A stretch of DNA of 48,118 bases from Rhodospirillaceae bacterium (lineage in GTDB: Bacteria; Pseudomonadota; Alphaproteobacteria; JAEULC01), in the NCBI GenBank assembly GCA_023266845.1, contig JAHFPH010000008.1, positions 1 to 48,118 on the forward strand, read 5' to 3'. Position 1 is the stretch's first letter; every line of letters starts with the position of its first letter. The translations under genes were made by a program, and so were the position numbers. The notes below the pieces were generated by a model. The model worked only from the letters and a program-made list of their open reading frames with translations. It was not told the origin of the DNA and ran no database searches. This document shows positions 1 through 13,255 of the stretch, in pieces.

Positions 1-1
1 G

Positions 2-118
2 GGGATACCCTACCAGCGCTTCATCCGGCAGGTCCTTGAAACCGCCGTCGAGCCCCGCAAGCCCCGAATACGCTCCACCGGCATTCCCCAGGTACAGGAA
101 TTGCAATGCCGCCCTTGA
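2..118 (+). CDS. C-terminal fragment of a CopG/BrnA-antitoxin-like protein, truncated by window edge
   Basis: Frame 2 reads GIPYQRFIRQVLETAVEPRKPRIRSTGIPQVQELQCRP*; GIPYQ-x-x-IRQ-x-LE resembles the C-terminal part of CopG-type antitoxins. The start lies outside the window. Confidence 0.35.
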   Translation, partial: GIPYQRFIRQVLETAVEPRKPRIRSTGIPQVQELQCRP

Positions 119-244
119 CTATGGCCGCCCAGGGGCCATGTTAACCAATTCGTTAATCCCCCTGGGTATTCCGGGCCAAGCGATGGTATGATGCGTGCTT
201 GGGGGTAGGTAGCGGTCGTAGGTAGCGGAGTTTTGCGAGGCACC

Positions 245-2656
<2,412 letters not shown>

Positions 2657-2800
2657 CTTGAGCCCGGTTCGAAACCGCTGGTCGAAAACGGCGCCGGTCT
2701 GCGTCGCTTTGCGCGGTCGGGTAGGCGGCGTTTAACCATCCGGGGCGGTGAATCCTGTGGAAAATCGCCATTTTTAGGGGTTTTTGCCGCTGTCAGCCGA

Positions 2801-2829
2801 TTGACGGCGGAATTTTGCGGGCCTAAGAC
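2801..2829 (+). promoter_or_regulatory. candidate sigma70 promoter for hup
   Basis: TTGACG (2801-2806), 17-bp spacer, TAAGAC (2824-2829). Sequence match only. Confidence 0.3.
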
Positions 2830-2910
2830 TTCCGCCACATCTTCGCCATTTTCACGCGGCACCTAGTTTCCGCTTCTTTTCGCCAAACACCTCGCAAGGA
2901 GTACGCCCTA

Positions 2911-3198
2911 GTGAACAAGAACGATCTTGTCACCGCGCTTTCCGACAAGGCCGGCATTTCCAAGGCCGACGCAACCAAGGCGATCGACTCGCTGTTCGAC
3001 GTGCCGACCGGCGTGATCGCCGCGACGCTGAAAAGCGGCGACGATGTGCGCCTGGTCGGTTTCGGCAACTTTGTCGTGACCAAGCGCGCGGCGAGCGAAG
3101 GGCGCAATCCGCGCACCGGCGAGAAAATCCATATTCCCGCGTCCAAGCAGCCCAAGTTCAAGGCGGGCAAGGGCTTGAAGGACTCCGTCAACCCGTAA
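2911..3198 (+). CDS. hup: HU family DNA-binding protein
   Basis: 95 aa MNKNDLVTALSDKAGISKADATKAIDS...GFGNFVVTKRAASEGRNPRTGEKIHIPASKQPKFKAGKGLKDSVN; GTG start after the cctcgcaaggag region; position after lon is typical. Confidence 0.96.
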   Translation: MNKNDLVTALSDKAGISKADATKAIDSLFDVPTGVIAATLKSGDDVRLVGFGNFVVTKRAASEGRNPRTGEKIHIPASKQPKFKAGKGLKDSVNP

Positions 3199-3285
3199 CC
3201 CGGATGATCGGGTCCGGCTGTCCCGGGGCGGGCGTTGGCCCGTCGCCGGGGCGTTCCGGGCGATGATTTGTGTTAGTTTTGCGCT

Positions 3286-3360
3286 GGGCGGTTAGCTCAG
3301 CGGTAGAGCATCTCGTTTACACCGAGAGGGTCGGCGGTTCGAAACCGTCACCGCCCACCA
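3286..3360 (+). tRNA. tRNA-Val (anticodon TAC), CCA encoded
   Basis: GGGCGGT...ACCGCCCACCA acceptor stem, TCTCG TTTACAC CGAGA anticodon arm, GGTTCGAAACC T-arm. Confidence 0.97.
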
Positions 3361-3410
3361 CAGCTTGAAAGCGCCGCCAACCGCTCGGGCGGTGGCCTTA
3401 ACCAAAGCGC

Positions 3411-3530
3411 CCGTTTGCTCCAGCGCCGGAAACGGCGCGCCCGTTTGCTCCAGCGCCGGAAACGGCGCGCCTGCTTGCCCCAGCGCCGGAAACGGCGCGC
3501 CTGCTTGCCTTGACGCCGGGGGCACCCGCC
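3411..3530. repeat. 30-bp tandem repeat, three close copies plus a degenerate fourth, each of the three with a GCGCCG-GAAA-CGGCGC hairpin
   Basis: Units 3411-3440, 3441-3470, 3471-3500 (ccgtttgctccagcgccggaaacggcgcgc and variants); perfect 6-bp stems with GAAA loop at 3423-3438, 3453-3468, 3483-3498. Confidence 0.95.
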
Positions 3531-3554
3531 TGTACACCGTCGCACCCTAATTGC

Positions 3555-3631
<77 letters not shown>

Positions 3632-3647
3632 TTTTCATCGGTACAAT

Positions 3648-3783
3648 GCCCTCACCCTCCCGCTGCTTTTGCAGCGGGCCCCTCCCTCTCCCGCGGGCGA
3701 GGGGCTTCTGACCCTCGCCCACCGATGAGATACAAAAGGGTGCGACCCTGAGCCTGTCGAAGGGGAACGGGTGAGGGCTTTTT
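3648..3783. repeat. composite palindromic intergenic repeat; contains one CTGAGCCTGTCGAAGG core and ends in a T tract
   Basis: Outer arms GCCCTCACCC (3648-3657) / GGGTGAGGGC (3769-3778) followed by TTTTT; inner CCCGCTGC-TTTT-GCAGCGGG (3659-3678); GGGCGAGG / CCTCGCCC; core at 3748-3764. Confidence 0.8.
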
Positions 3784-3903
3784 CACGCTGCGGGAAGGGG
3801 TTGGGCGGGACATGTGGCCGCCGGTTCCGTCCCCGTAAAGCCCCGGACAGCCTTCCCTTCCCGCAAGGCCAGCCTTATATTCCTGCCACGTGAGAAAGAC
3901 GCC

Positions 3904-3920
3904 GTTTTGCGGCGCAAAAC
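3904..3920. promoter_or_regulatory. 17-bp perfect dyad upstream of nuoA
   Basis: GTTTTGC-GGC-GCAAAAC, 47 bp before the nuoA ATG. Confidence 0.4.
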
Positions 3921-3967
3921 AAGCCGCCGGCTGGTTCAGGGCCGAGTGGAAAGCAGGAAGTTTGCCG

Positions 3968-4333
3968 ATGGACGCGATGCTGCGCGAATACCTGCCGATC
4001 CTGATTTTCCTCGGGATCGCGGTGGTCATCGCCGGGGCGGCGGTGATCGCCTCGCTGATCGTCGGCCGGCAGAAGCCCGACCCGGCAAAGCTCTCGGCCT
4101 ATGAATGCGGCTTCGACACGTTCGAGGACGCGCGCGGTCGTTTCGACGTGCGCTTCTACCTGGTGTCGATCTTGTTCATCATCTTCGATCTGGAAGTAGC
4201 GTTCCTGTTTCCGTGGGCGGTTTCGCTGGGCGACGTGGGCGTGTACGGCTTTTGGTCGATGATGATGTTTCTGGGCGTGCTGACCGTGGGCTTCGCGTAC
4301 GAATGGCGCAAGGGAGCGCTGGAATGGGAATAA
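3968..4333 (+). CDS. nuoA: NADH-quinone oxidoreductase subunit A
   Basis: [20 protein letters not shown]...[48 protein letters not shown] is typical NuoA. Confidence 0.97.
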   Translation: MDAMLREYLPILIFLGIAVVIAGAAVIASLIVGRQKPDPAKLSAYECGFDTFEDARGRFDVRFYLVSILFIIFDLEVAFLFPWAVSLGDVGVYGFWSMMMFLGVLTVGFAYEWRKGALEWE

Positions 4334-4875
4334 TCCAACCCGTCGCGGCATTGCCGTTGCCGGGGCAGGATGTGGCCTGGAAGGACGCGGCGCTGAAAGC
4401 CGTGACCGACGAGCTGCAGGACAAGGGCTTCGTCATCGCGCAGCTCGACAAGCTGGTGAACTGGGCGCGCACCGGCAGCCTGTGGCCGATGACTTTCGGC
4501 TTGGCCTGTTGCGCCGTGGAAATGATCCACGCCTATATGAGCCGCTACGATCTCGACCGCTTCGGCGTCGTGCCGCGCGCCAGCCCCCGCCAATCGGACG
4601 TTATGATCGTCGCCGGTACGCTGTGCAACAAGATGGCCCCGGCCTTGCGCAAGGTCTACGACCAGATGGCCGAGCCGCGCTGGGTGATCTCGATGGGCTC
4701 CTGCGCCAATGGCGGCGGCTATTACCACTACTCCTATTCGGTGGTGCGGGGCTGCGACCGCATCGTTCCGGTCGATATCTACGTGCCGGGCTGCCCACCC
4801 ACCGCCGAGGCGCTGCTCTACGGCATCCTGCAGCTGCAAAAGAAGATCCGCCGCACCGGCAGCATCATCCGCTAG
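4324..4875 (+). CDS. nuoB: NADH-quinone oxidoreductase subunit B
   Basis: [110 protein letters not shown]; overlaps the nuoA 3' end. Confidence 0.97.
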   Translation: MGIIQPVAALPLPGQDVAWKDAALKAVTDELQDKGFVIAQLDKLVNWARTGSLWPMTFGLACCAVEMIHAYMSRYDLDRFGVVPRASPRQSDVMIVAGTLCNKMAPALRKVYDQMAEPRWVISMGSCANGGGYYHYSYSVVRGCDRIVPVDIYVPGCPPTAEALLYGILQLQKKIRRTGSIIR

Positions 4876-4898
4876 GCCGGACCCAAACGAAGCGCGCG

Positions 4899-5534
4899 AT
4901 GACTGAAACCCTCAAGGAACTCGGCGATTATGTCGCGCAGGCGCTTGGGTCTTCGGTGCTGAAGGCCGAGGTCCTGCAGGGCGAGCTTATCGTGACGGTG
5001 GCGCGCGACGCGCTGATACCGACGCTGACGCTGCTGCGCGACGATCCCAAGTGCCGGTTCGAGCAGTTGATGGATGTCTGCGGCGCCGACTATCCCGAGC
5101 GCGCGGAGCGGTTCGAGGTGATCTATCACCTGCTTAGCCTCGCGCATATCAGGCGCGTGCGCGTGAAGATCGCGACCGGCGAGCAGACGCCCGTGCCGTC
5201 CGCGACCGGCGTGTTCAGCTCGGCCAACTGGTTCGAGCGCGAGGCCTGGGACCTCTACGGCATCCTGTTCTCGGACCACCCCGATCTGCGCCGCATCCTG
5301 ACGGATTACGGCTTCGAGGGGCATCCCTTGCGCAAGGATTTCCCGCTCACCGGCTTCGTGGAACTGCGCTACGACGACGAGAAAAAGCGCGTGGTCTACG
5401 ACAAGGTGAAGCTGCAGCAGGATTTCCGCACCTTCGACTTCATGTCGCCCTGGGAGGGCATGACCCGCCAGATTCTGCCGGGCGACGAGAAGGCGAATGT
5501 CGCGTCGCCGCCGAAGCCCGAGGGCAAAGCCTGA
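4899..5534 (+). CDS. nuoC: NADH-quinone oxidoreductase subunit C
   Basis: [88 protein letters not shown]. Confidence 0.97.
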   Translation: MTETLKELGDYVAQALGSSVLKAEVLQGELIVTVARDALIPTLTLLRDDPKCRFEQLMDVCGADYPERAERFEVIYHLLSLAHIRRVRVKIATGEQTPVPSATGVFSSANWFEREAWDLYGILFSDHPDLRRILTDYGFEGHPLRKDFPLTGFVELRYDDEKKRVVYDKVKLQQDFRTFDFMSPWEGMTRQILPGDEKANVASPPKPEGKA

Positions 5535-6712
5535 TGCCCGAACAGCAGATCAAGAACCTGACCATGAATTTCGGACCGCAGCATCCCGCGGCCCACGGCG
5601 TGCTGCGCCTGGTGCTGGAGATGGACGGCGAAGTGGTCGAACGCGCCGATCCGCATATCGGCCTGTTGCATCGCGGCACCGAGAAGCTGATCGAATACAA
5701 GACCTATCTTCAGGCCGTGCCGTATTTCGACCGGCTCGACTACGTAGCGCCGATGAACCAGGAGCACGCCTTCGCGCTGGCGACGGAAAGGCTGCTGGGC
5801 CTGAAAGTGCCGGCGCGCGGGCAGTATATCCGCGTGCTGTATTGCGAGATCGGGCGGCTGCTGAACCACCTGCTCAACGTCACCACCTTCGCCATCGATA
5901 TCGGCGCCATCACGCCGGCGCTCTGGGGCTTCGAGGAGCGCGAGGTGCTGATGGAATTCTACGAGCGCGCCTCGGGCGCGCGGCTGCACGCCGCGTATTT
6001 CCGCCCGGGCGGCGTGCACCAGGACCTGCCGGCGGGGCTGCTCGACGACATCCATAAATACTGCGGCCGGCTGCCCAAGGTGATCGACGATTTGGAGAAT
6101 CTGCTGACCGAGAACCGCATCTTCAAGCAGCGCACGGTCGATATCGGGATCGTGGACCGTAAGGACGCGCTGGATTGGGGGTTCTCCGGGCCGATGCTGC
6201 GCGCCTCGGGCGTCGCGTGGGACCTGCGCAAGCAGCAGCCCTACGACACCTATGCCGATTTCGATTTCGACGTGCCAATAGGCAAGACCGGCGATTGCTA
6301 CGCGCGCTATCTGGTCCGCATGGAGGAGATGCGCCAGTCGTTGCGCATCATCCGCCAGGCCTGCGAGAAGATGCCGGGCGGGCCGGTGGTCACCGACGAC
6401 CGAAAGGTGGCGCCCCCGCCGCGTGCCGAGATGAAGCGCTCGATGGAGGCGCTGATCCACCACTTCAAGCTCTATACCGAGGGCTATCACGTGCCGGCGG
6501 GCGAGACTTACGCGGCGGTCGAGGCGCCGAAGGGCGAGTTCGGCGTGTATTTGGTGGCCGACGGCAGCAACAAGCCCTATCGCTGCAAGATCCGCGCGCC
6601 GGGCTTCGCGCATCTGTCGTCGCTCGACTTCCAGTCCAAGGGGCACATGCTGGCCGACGCCGTGGCCATCATCGGCTCGATGGACATCGTGTTCGGCGAG
6701 ATCGACCGATGA
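5534..6712 (+). CDS. nuoD: NADH-quinone oxidoreductase subunit D
   Basis: [45 protein letters not shown]...; ATG overlaps the nuoC stop. Confidence 0.98.
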   Translation: MPEQQIKNLTMNFGPQHPAAHGVLRLVLEMDGEVVERADPHIGLLHRGTEKLIEYKTYLQAVPYFDRLDYVAPMNQEHAFALATERLLGLKVPARGQYIRVLYCEIGRLLNHLLNVTTFAIDIGAITPALWGFEEREVLMEFYERASGARLHAAYFRPGGVHQDLPAGLLDDIHKYCGRLPKVIDDLENLLTENRIFKQRTVDIGIVDRKDALDWGFSGPMLRASGVAWDLRKQQPYDTYADFDFDVPIGKTGDCYARYLVRMEEMRQSLRIIRQACEKMPGGPVVTDDRKVAPPPRAEMKRSMEALIHHFKLYTEGYHVPAGETYAAVEAPKGEFGVYLVADGSNKPYRCKIRAPGFAHLSSLDFQSKGHMLADAVAIIGSMDIVFGEIDR

Positions 6713-7308
6713 GCACAGCACCGGAAAAGTTCGAGCTCACGCCGGAAAACCTGGCGGCGGCGAAGAAGATCATCGCCAAATACCCGCCCGGCCGGCAGGC
6801 CAGCGCCGTGATGCCGGTGCTGATGTTGGCGCAGAAGCAGCACGACAACTGGTTGCCGCAGGCGGCGTTGGAGTACGTCGCCAAGCTTCTGGGCATGGCG
6901 CCGATCCGCGTGCACGAGGTCGCCAGCTTCTACACCATGTACAACCTCAGGCCCGCAGGCCGCGTGCAGGTGCAGGTCTGCACCACCACGCCGTGCTGGC
7001 TGCGCGGGTCCGGCGCGGTGGTCGCGGCCTGCGAAAGGGCGCTGGGTGTGGCCTGTGGCGGTGTCACGCCCGACGGCAGGTTCGGCCTCAAGGAAGTCGA
7101 GTGCCTGGGCGCTTGCGTCAACGCGCCGATGATGCAGATCGGCGACGAGTATTACGAGGATCTGGACTCGGCCAGCGCGGCGAAGCTCATCGAGACGCTG
7201 AAGTCCGGCGGCAAGCCCAGGCCGGGCCCGCAGAGCGGCCGCAAGACGTCGGAGCCGCTGGGCGGGCCGACCACGCTGACGACTCTGCGTTTCGGGAAGG
7301 ATGCGTGA
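6709..7308 (+). CDS. nuoE: NADH-quinone oxidoreductase subunit E (24 kDa, 2Fe-2S)
   Basis: [35 protein letters not shown]...[22 protein letters not shown]. Confidence 0.97.
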   Translation: MSTAPEKFELTPENLAAAKKIIAKYPPGRQASAVMPVLMLAQKQHDNWLPQAALEYVAKLLGMAPIRVHEVASFYTMYNLRPAGRVQVQVCTTTPCWLRGSGAVVAACERALGVACGGVTPDGRFGLKEVECLGACVNAPMMQIGDEYYEDLDSASAAKLIETLKSGGKPRPGPQSGRKTSEPLGGPTTLTTLRFGKDA

Positions 7309-8597
7309 TGGCGCTGCAGGACAAAGACCGCATCTTCACCAATCTCTACGGCCAGCGCGATTTCCGGCTGGCGGCGGCGAAGGCGCGCGGCGACTGGGAC
7401 GGCACCAAGGAGATCCTGGCTCGCGGACGCGACACGATCGTCCAGCAGATGAAGGATTCGGGTTTGCGTGGGCGTGGCGGGGCCGGTTTCGGCGCGGGCC
7501 TGAAATGGTCGTTCATGCCCAAGAAATCCGACGGCCGCCCGCACTACTTGGTGGTCAACGCCGACGAGGGTGAGCCCGGCACCTGCAAGGACCGCGACAT
7601 GATGCGCCACGACCCGCACAAGCTGGTCGAGGGCTGCCTGATCGCCAGCTTCGCCATCGGCGCGAACGCCTGCTACATCTACATCCGCGGCGAATTCGCG
7701 CGCGAAGCCGAAAACCTCCAGACCGCGATCGACGAAGCCTATGACGCCGGGCTGATCGGCAAGAACGCCTGCGGCTCGGGTTGGGATTGCGACCTCTATC
7801 TGCATCGCGGCTCCGGCGCCTATATCTGCGGCGAGGAGACGGCGCTGCTGGAAAGCCTGGAAGGCAAGAAGGGCCAGCCGCGCCTGAAGCCGCCGTTCCC
7901 GGCGGGCGCCGGCCTTTATGGCTGCCCGACCACGGTCAACAATGTCGAGACCATCGCGGTCGCGCCGACGATCCTGCGCCGGGGCGCGGCGTGGTTCGCG
8001 GCCATCGGCAGGCCCAACAACACCGGCACCAAAGTGTTCTGCATCTCGGGCCACGTGAACAAGCCCTGCAACGTGGAAGAGGAGATGGGGATTCCGGTCA
8101 AGGAGTTGATCGAGCGCCACGCCGGCGGCGTGCGCGGCGGCTGGGACAATCTGCTGGCGATCATCCCCGGCGGCTCGTCGGTGCCTGTCGTGCCGAAATC
8201 GGTCTGCGACACGCTGCTGATGGATTTCGACTCGTGCAAGGCGGTGCGCAGCGGCCTGGGCACTGCCGCGGTGATCGTGATGGACAAGTCCACCGACATC
8301 GTCAGGGCGATCGCGCGCCTGTCGAAATTCTACATGCACGAGAGCTGCGGCCAGTGCACGCCCTGCCGCGAGGGCACGGGCTGGATATGGCGGGTGATGG
8401 AGCGCATGGTGCGCGGCGAAGCCGAGCCGCGCGAGATCGACATGCTGCTGGAAGTCGCCAACCAGGTCGACGGCCACACGATCTGCGCGTTGGGCGACGC
8501 GGCGGCCTGGCCGATCCAGGGACTGATCCGGCATTTCCGGCCCGAGATGGAGCGGCGCATCGCCGCCTATCGCGGCCAGCGCGCGGCGGCGGAATAG
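7308..8597 (+). CDS. nuoF: NADH-quinone oxidoreductase subunit F
   Basis: [20 protein letters not shown]...[27 protein letters not shown]...[14 protein letters not shown]. Confidence 0.98.
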   Translation: MALQDKDRIFTNLYGQRDFRLAAAKARGDWDGTKEILARGRDTIVQQMKDSGLRGRGGAGFGAGLKWSFMPKKSDGRPHYLVVNADEGEPGTCKDRDMMRHDPHKLVEGCLIASFAIGANACYIYIRGEFAREAENLQTAIDEAYDAGLIGKNACGSGWDCDLYLHRGSGAYICGEETALLESLEGKKGQPRLKPPFPAGAGLYGCPTTVNNVETIAVAPTILRRGAAWFAAIGRPNNTGTKVFCISGHVNKPCNVEEEMGIPVKELIERHAGGVRGGWDNLLAIIPGGSSVPVVPKSVCDTLLMDFDSCKAVRSGLGTAAVIVMDKSTDIVRAIARLSKFYMHESCGQCTPCREGTGWIWRVMERMVRGEAEPREIDMLLEVANQVDGHTICALGDAAAWPIQGLIRHFRPEMERRIAAYRGQRAAAE

Positions 8598-8602
8598 CGG
8601 AC

Positions 8603-10663
8603 ATGCCCAAGCTCACGATCGACGGCAAGCTGATCGAGGTCGAGGCCGGCCTGACGGTGCTTCAGGCCTGCGAGCGCGCGGGCGTGGAAATTCCCCGCTT
8701 CTGCTACCACGAGCGCCTGTCGATCGCGGGCAATTGCCGCATGTGCCTGGTGGAGCAGGAAAGGGCGCCCAAGCCGATCGCCTCGTGCGCCATGCCGGTC
8801 ATGGACAACATGGTCATCAAGACCGACACCGAGATGGTGCGCAAGGCGCGGCGCGGGGTGATGGAGTTCCTGCTCATCAACCATCCGCTGGACTGCCCGA
8901 TCTGCGACCAGGGCGGCGAATGCGACCTGCAGGACCAGGCCATGGCCTATGGCTTCGGCCGCAGCCGCTACGACGAGAACAAGCGCGCGGTGGCCGACAA
9001 GTACATGGGGCCGCTGATCAAGACGATCATGACGCGCTGCATCCACTGCACGCGCTGCATCCGCTTCGCCACCGAGGTGGCGGGCGTCGAGGAGATGGGC
9101 GCGCTCGGCCGCGGCGAGCATATGGTAGTCACCACCTATCTGGAAAAGGCGCTGGCGTCGGAAATGTCGGCTAACGTGATCGACCTTTGCCCGGTCGGCG
9201 CGCTGACGTCCAAGCCCTATGCGTTCGAGGCGCGGCCCTGGGAGCTGCGCAAGACCGAAAGCGTCGACGTGATGGACGCGGTGGGCAGCGCCATCCGCGT
9301 GGACACGCGCGGGCGCGAGGTGATGCGCGTCCTGCCGCGCCTGAACGAAGACGTGAACGAGGAATGGATTTCCGACAAGACGCGCTATGCCTGCGATGGC
9401 CTCACGCGCCAGCGGCTGGACGTGCCGTATCTGCGCAAGGACGGCGCGTTGCGGCCCATGTCGTGGAACGATGCGCTGAAAGCCGCCGCCGACAGGCTGA
9501 AAGCGGCGCCGGGCGACCGCATCGCCGCGCTGGCGGGCGATCTTAGCGACGCCGAGTCCATGTTCGCGCTGAAAGAGCTGATGACGGCGCTCGGCTCGCC
9601 CCATGTCGAATGCCGCCAGGACGGCGCGTTCCTGCCGGCCGACAGCCGCGCGGGGTATCTGTTCAACACGACCATCGTCGGGATCGAGCGCGCGGATGTC
9701 TGCCTGCTGGTCGGCGCCAATCCGCGCTGGGAAGCCGCGATCGTCAACACGCGCCTGCGCAAGCGCCACCTGATGGGCGGCTTCACGGTCGCGGCGATCG
9801 GCCCGGCGCTGGACCTAACGTTTCCGGTGCAGATGTTGGGCGACGGGCCGAAGGCCCTGGCGCAAATCGCCGCCGGCACGCATCCTTTCTCGCAAAAACT
9901 CAAAGACGCCAAGGCGCCGATGATCGTCCTGGGCCAGGGGGCGCTGGCCCGGCCGGACGGCGCCGCCGTGTACGCCGCGGCGCGCAAGCTCGGCGAGCTT
10001 TGCCAGCGCGAGGGCTGGAATGGCTTCAACGTGCTGCACACCGCCGCCGCGCGCGTCGGCGGGCTGGATCTGGGCCTCGTGCCCACGGGCAAGCTGAAAG
10101 ACGTGAACGCGATCCTCGATGCCGCCGCCTCGGGCGCGCTCGACGTCGTCTATCTGCTGGGCGCCGACGAGATCGATATGGATCGCCTGGGCAAGGTCTT
10201 CGTGATCTATCAGGGCCATCACGGCGATCGGGGCGCGCATCGCGCCGATCTGATTTTGCCGGGCGCCGCCTATACCGAAAAGAACGGCATCTACGTCAAC
10301 ACCGAGGGCCGCGCCCAGCTCGCGAAACTCGCCTCCGCGCCGCCGGGCGAGGCGCGCGAGGACTGGAAGATCCTGCGCGCGCTGTCCGAGGCCGCCGGCA
10401 AAACCCTGCCTTACGACACGCTGGCCGATTTGCGCGGCGCGCTGGTGAAGGCGCATCCCGGCTTCGCGCGGATCGGCGACGTGACGCCGTCGTCGCTTGG
10501 GTCCTACAGCGGGCCCGCGGGAAGCGCGATGGACGCGCCGTTCGCCCATCCGATCGCCAATTTCTACATGACCGATCCGATCAGCCGCGCCTCGCTCACC
10601 ATGTCGCATTGCACCGAGGTGTTCCTGAACGCTAGGGCGGCGAAGACCGGGACGCATGGATAG
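8603..10663 (+). CDS. nuoG: NADH-quinone oxidoreductase subunit G
   Basis: [51 protein letters not shown]...[19 protein letters not shown]...[17 protein letters not shown]. Confidence 0.98.
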   Translation: MPKLTIDGKLIEVEAGLTVLQACERAGVEIPRFCYHERLSIAGNCRMCLVEQERAPKPIASCAMPVMDNMVIKTDTEMVRKARRGVMEFLLINHPLDCPICDQGGECDLQDQAMAYGFGRSRYDENKRAVADKYMGPLIKTIMTRCIHCTRCIRFATEVAGVEEMGALGRGEHMVVTTYLEKALASEMSANVIDLCPVGALTSKPYAFEARPWELRKTESVDVMDAVGSAIRVDTRGREVMRVLPRLNEDVNEEWISDKTRYACDGLTRQRLDVPYLRKDGALRPMSWNDALKAAADRLKAAPGDRIAALAGDLSDAESMFALKELMTALGSPHVECRQDGAFLPADSRAGYLFNTTIVGIERADVCLLVGANPRWEAAIVNTRLRKRHLMGGFTVAAIGPALDLTFPVQMLGDGPKALAQIAAGTHPFSQKLKDAKAPMIVLGQGALARPDGAAVYAAARKLGELCQREGWNGFNVLHTAAARVGGLDLGLVPTGKLKDVNAILDAAASGALDVVYLLGADEIDMDRLGKVFVIYQGHHGDRGAHRADLILPGAAYTEKNGIYVNTEGRAQLAKLASAPPGEAREDWKILRALSEAAGKTLPYDTLADLRGALVKAHPGFARIGDVTPSSLGSYSGPAGSAMDAPFAHPIANFYMTDPISRASLTMSHCTEVFLNARAAKTGTHG

Positions 10664-11672
10664 CGGCATGCTCATGTTCTGGAACGGCTACGCCCTGCCC
10701 ACGGTCATCATCGTCGCGCAGGTCGTGGCCATCGTCGTGCCGCTGATGCTGGCGGTGGCGTATCTTACCTATGCCGAGCGCAAGGTGCTGGCGGCGATGC
10801 AGTTGCGCATGGGCCCCAACGTCGTGGGGTGGTGGGGGCTGCTGCAGCCGATCGCCGACGGGCTCAAGCTTCTGACCAAGGAAACTGTCATCCCGTCGGG
10901 CGCCAACCGCTTGCTGTTCGTGGCCGCGCCGATGCTCAGCTTCATTCTGGCGCTGGTCGCCTGGGCGGTGATCCCGTTCAGCGCGGGCATGGTGCTGGCG
11001 AACATCAACGTGGGCGTGCTGTACCTGTTCGCCATTTCGTCGCTGGGCGTCTACGGCATCGTGGTCGCGGGCTGGGCCAGCAACTCGAAATACGCGTTCC
11101 TGGGCGCGCTGCGCTCGGCCGCGCAGATGGTCAGCTACGAGGTCTCGATCGGCTTCGTGATCGTCACCGTGATCATGTGCGCGGGCTCGATGAATCTCAG
11201 CAAGATCGTCGAAGCGCAGAAGCACGTCTGGTTCTTCATTCCGCTGTTCCCGATGTTCATCGTGTTCTTCATCTCGGGGCTCGCCGAAACCAACCGCACG
11301 CCGTTCGACCTGGCGGAGGGCGAGTCCGAACTGGTGGCCGGGTATTTCGTCGAATACTCGTCGATGACCTTCGCGCTGTTCTATCTGGGCGAATACGCCA
11401 ACATGATTCTGATCAGCGCGATGACGGCGGTGCTGTTCCTGGGCGGCTGGCTGCCGCCGATCGACATCGCGCCGCTCAACTGGATTCCCGGGCCGGTCTG
11501 GTTCGCGCTGAAAATCGCCGTCGGCCTGTTCTTCTTCCTGTGGGCGCGCGCCACCTTGCCGCGCTATCGCTACGACCAGTTGATGCGCTTGGGCTGGAAG
11601 GTATTCCTGCCGTTCTCGCTGCTGTGGGTGGCGCTGACGGCCGGCGTTCTGGTCTATGGCGGGCTGGTGTAG
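10656..11672 (+). CDS. nuoH: NADH-quinone oxidoreductase subunit H
   Basis: [42 protein letters not shown]...[44 protein letters not shown]. Confidence 0.98.
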   Translation: MDSGMLMFWNGYALPTVIIVAQVVAIVVPLMLAVAYLTYAERKVLAAMQLRMGPNVVGWWGLLQPIADGLKLLTKETVIPSGANRLLFVAAPMLSFILALVAWAVIPFSAGMVLANINVGVLYLFAISSLGVYGIVVAGWASNSKYAFLGALRSAAQMVSYEVSIGFVIVTVIMCAGSMNLSKIVEAQKHVWFFIPLFPMFIVFFISGLAETNRTPFDLAEGESELVAGYFVEYSSMTFALFYLGEYANMILISAMTAVLFLGGWLPPIDIAPLNWIPGPVWFALKIAVGLFFFLWARATLPRYRYDQLMRLGWKVFLPFSLLWVALTAGVLVYGGLV

Positions 11673-11689
11673 GGCAAAGAAAGGGCATC

Positions 11690-12178
11690 ATGGCGTTCCT
11701 CGACCGCACCGCGCGGAGCTTCCTGTTGGCCGAACTGGTCAAGGGCCTGGGCCTGACCTTCAGCTACATGTTCAAGCCGCGCGCGACCATCAATTATCCC
11801 TACGAGAAGGGCCCGTTGAGTCCGCGCTTTCGCGGCGAGCACGCGCTGCGCCGCTATGCCAACGGCGAGGAGCGCTGCATCGCCTGCAAATTGTGCGAGG
11901 CGATCTGCCCGGCTCAGGCCATCACCATCGAGGCCGAGCCGCGCGAGGACGGCAGCCGCCGCACCACGCGCTACGACATCGACATGACGAAATGCATCTA
12001 TTGCGGCTTCTGCCAGGAAGCCTGCCCGGTGGACGCCATCGTCGAAGGGCCGAATTTCGAATACGCCGCCGAAACCCGCGAGGAGCTGTACTACAACAAG
12101 GACAAGCTGCTCGCGAACGGCGACCGCTGGGAGGCCGAGATCGCCTCCAACCTCGCCGCCGACGCGCCGTATCGCTGA
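11690..12178 (+). CDS. nuoI: NADH-quinone oxidoreductase subunit I (2x 4Fe-4S)
   Basis: [66 protein letters not shown]. Confidence 0.98.
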   Translation: MAFLDRTARSFLLAELVKGLGLTFSYMFKPRATINYPYEKGPLSPRFRGEHALRRYANGEERCIACKLCEAICPAQAITIEAEPREDGSRRTTRYDIDMTKCIYCGFCQEACPVDAIVEGPNFEYAAETREELYYNKDKLLANGDRWEAEIASNLAADAPYR

Positions 12179-12204
12179 CGGGCCGCTTGTTCACGCACAA
12201 AATA

Positions 12205-12293
12205 CCCCTCCCCCTTTCCCCCTCCCGCAAGGGGAGGGGGGGCTTCTTTTTTGTCCCCTCCCCCTCGACGGGGGAGGGAAAGGGAGGGGGTGA
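12205..12293. repeat. C/G-rich intergenic repeat with two hairpins, between nuoI and nuoJ
   Basis: CCCCCTCCC-GCAAG-GGGAGGGGG (12218-12240) followed by a T6 run (12247-12252); CCCTCCCCC-TCGAC-GGGGGAGGG (12256-12278). Confidence 0.85.
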
Positions 12294-12323
12294 CCTTCCT
12301 TCAATGCGCGCGGGGCGGTGCCC

Positions 12324-12941
12324 ATGATCGTCTCCGCGCTGGCGTTTTACGTGTTCGCCGCCGTGGCCGTGGCGTCGGGCGTGATGGTCATTTCATCGCG
12401 CAATCCCGTGCATTCCGTGTTGTTCCTAATCCTGGCGTTTTTCAACGCCGCCGGGCTTTTTGTTCTTCTTGGTGCCGAGTTCCTGGCGATGATCCTGGTC
12501 ATCGTCTATGTCGGCGCGGTCGCCGTGCTGTTCCTGTTCGTGGTGATGATGCTGGACATCAACTTCGTGGCGCTGCGCGAAGGGTTCATGAAATACCTGC
12601 CGGTGGGCGCGGCGATCGGGCTGGTGCTGCTGGCCGAGCTGCTGCTGGTGGTGGGCGCCTGGAGCTTCGCGCCGCGCGCGAAAACCGTGCTGGACGCGCC
12701 CGTGCCCGCCTTCGATCAGCTCAGCAACGCCCAGGCGCTGGGCCGCATCCTCTATACCGACAATCTCTACTTGTTCCAGGCGGCGGGCCTGGTGCTGCTG
12801 GTGGCGATGATCGGCGCCATCGTGCTGACGCTGCGCGAGCGCGAGGGGGTGCGGCGCCAGAACGCCGGCGCGCAGATCGCGCGGCGGCGCGAGGACGTGA
12901 TCGAGATCAGGAAACTCCCGGCGGGCGGGGGCGGGCAATGA
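12324..12941 (+). CDS. nuoJ: NADH-quinone oxidoreductase subunit J
   Basis: [59 protein letters not shown] 12324 (in-frame GTG at 12318). Confidence 0.97.
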   Translation: MIVSALAFYVFAAVAVASGVMVISSRNPVHSVLFLILAFFNAAGLFVLLGAEFLAMILVIVYVGAVAVLFLFVVMMLDINFVALREGFMKYLPVGAAIGLVLLAELLLVVGAWSFAPRAKTVLDAPVPAFDQLSNAQALGRILYTDNLYLFQAAGLVLLVAMIGAIVLTLREREGVRRQNAGAQIARRREDVIEIRKLPAGGGGQ

Positions 12942-13246
12942 CCGTCACGCTCGGCCATTACCTGACCGTCGCCGCCATCCTGTTCACCACGGGCATTTTC
13001 GGCATTTTCCTGAACCGCAAGAACGTCATCATCATCCTGATGTCGGTCGAGCTGATGCTGTTGGCCGTCAACATCAACCTGGTGGCGTTCTCGTCGTTCC
13101 TGGGCGACCTGGTGGGCCAGGTCTTCGCCATGTTCGTGCTGACCGTGGCGGCGGCCGAGGCCGCCATCGGCCTGGCGATCCTGGTGGTCTATTTCCGCAA
13201 CCGCGGAACCATCGCGGTCGAAGACATCAACCTGATGAAGGGCTAG
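12938..13246 (+). CDS. nuoK: NADH-quinone oxidoreductase subunit K
   Basis: [102 protein letters not shown]. Confidence 0.98.
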   Translation: MTVTLGHYLTVAAILFTTGIFGIFLNRKNVIIILMSVELMLLAVNINLVAFSSFLGDLVGQVFAMFVLTVAAAEAAIGLAILVVYFRNRGTIAVEDINLMKG

Positions 13247-13255
13247 CGCGCGGCG

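Noticed and set aside
3411-3530. 30-bp repeat considered as a CRISPR array
   Set aside because: Units are directly contiguous with no unique spacers; no cas genes nearby. It is a tandem repeat.
5396-8534. Long minus-strand ORFs (441 aa, 460 aa) opposite nuoD and nuoF
   Set aside because: Antisense shadows of clearly coding nuo genes, with HRADDGH/QQ-rich composition and no domain-like motifs.
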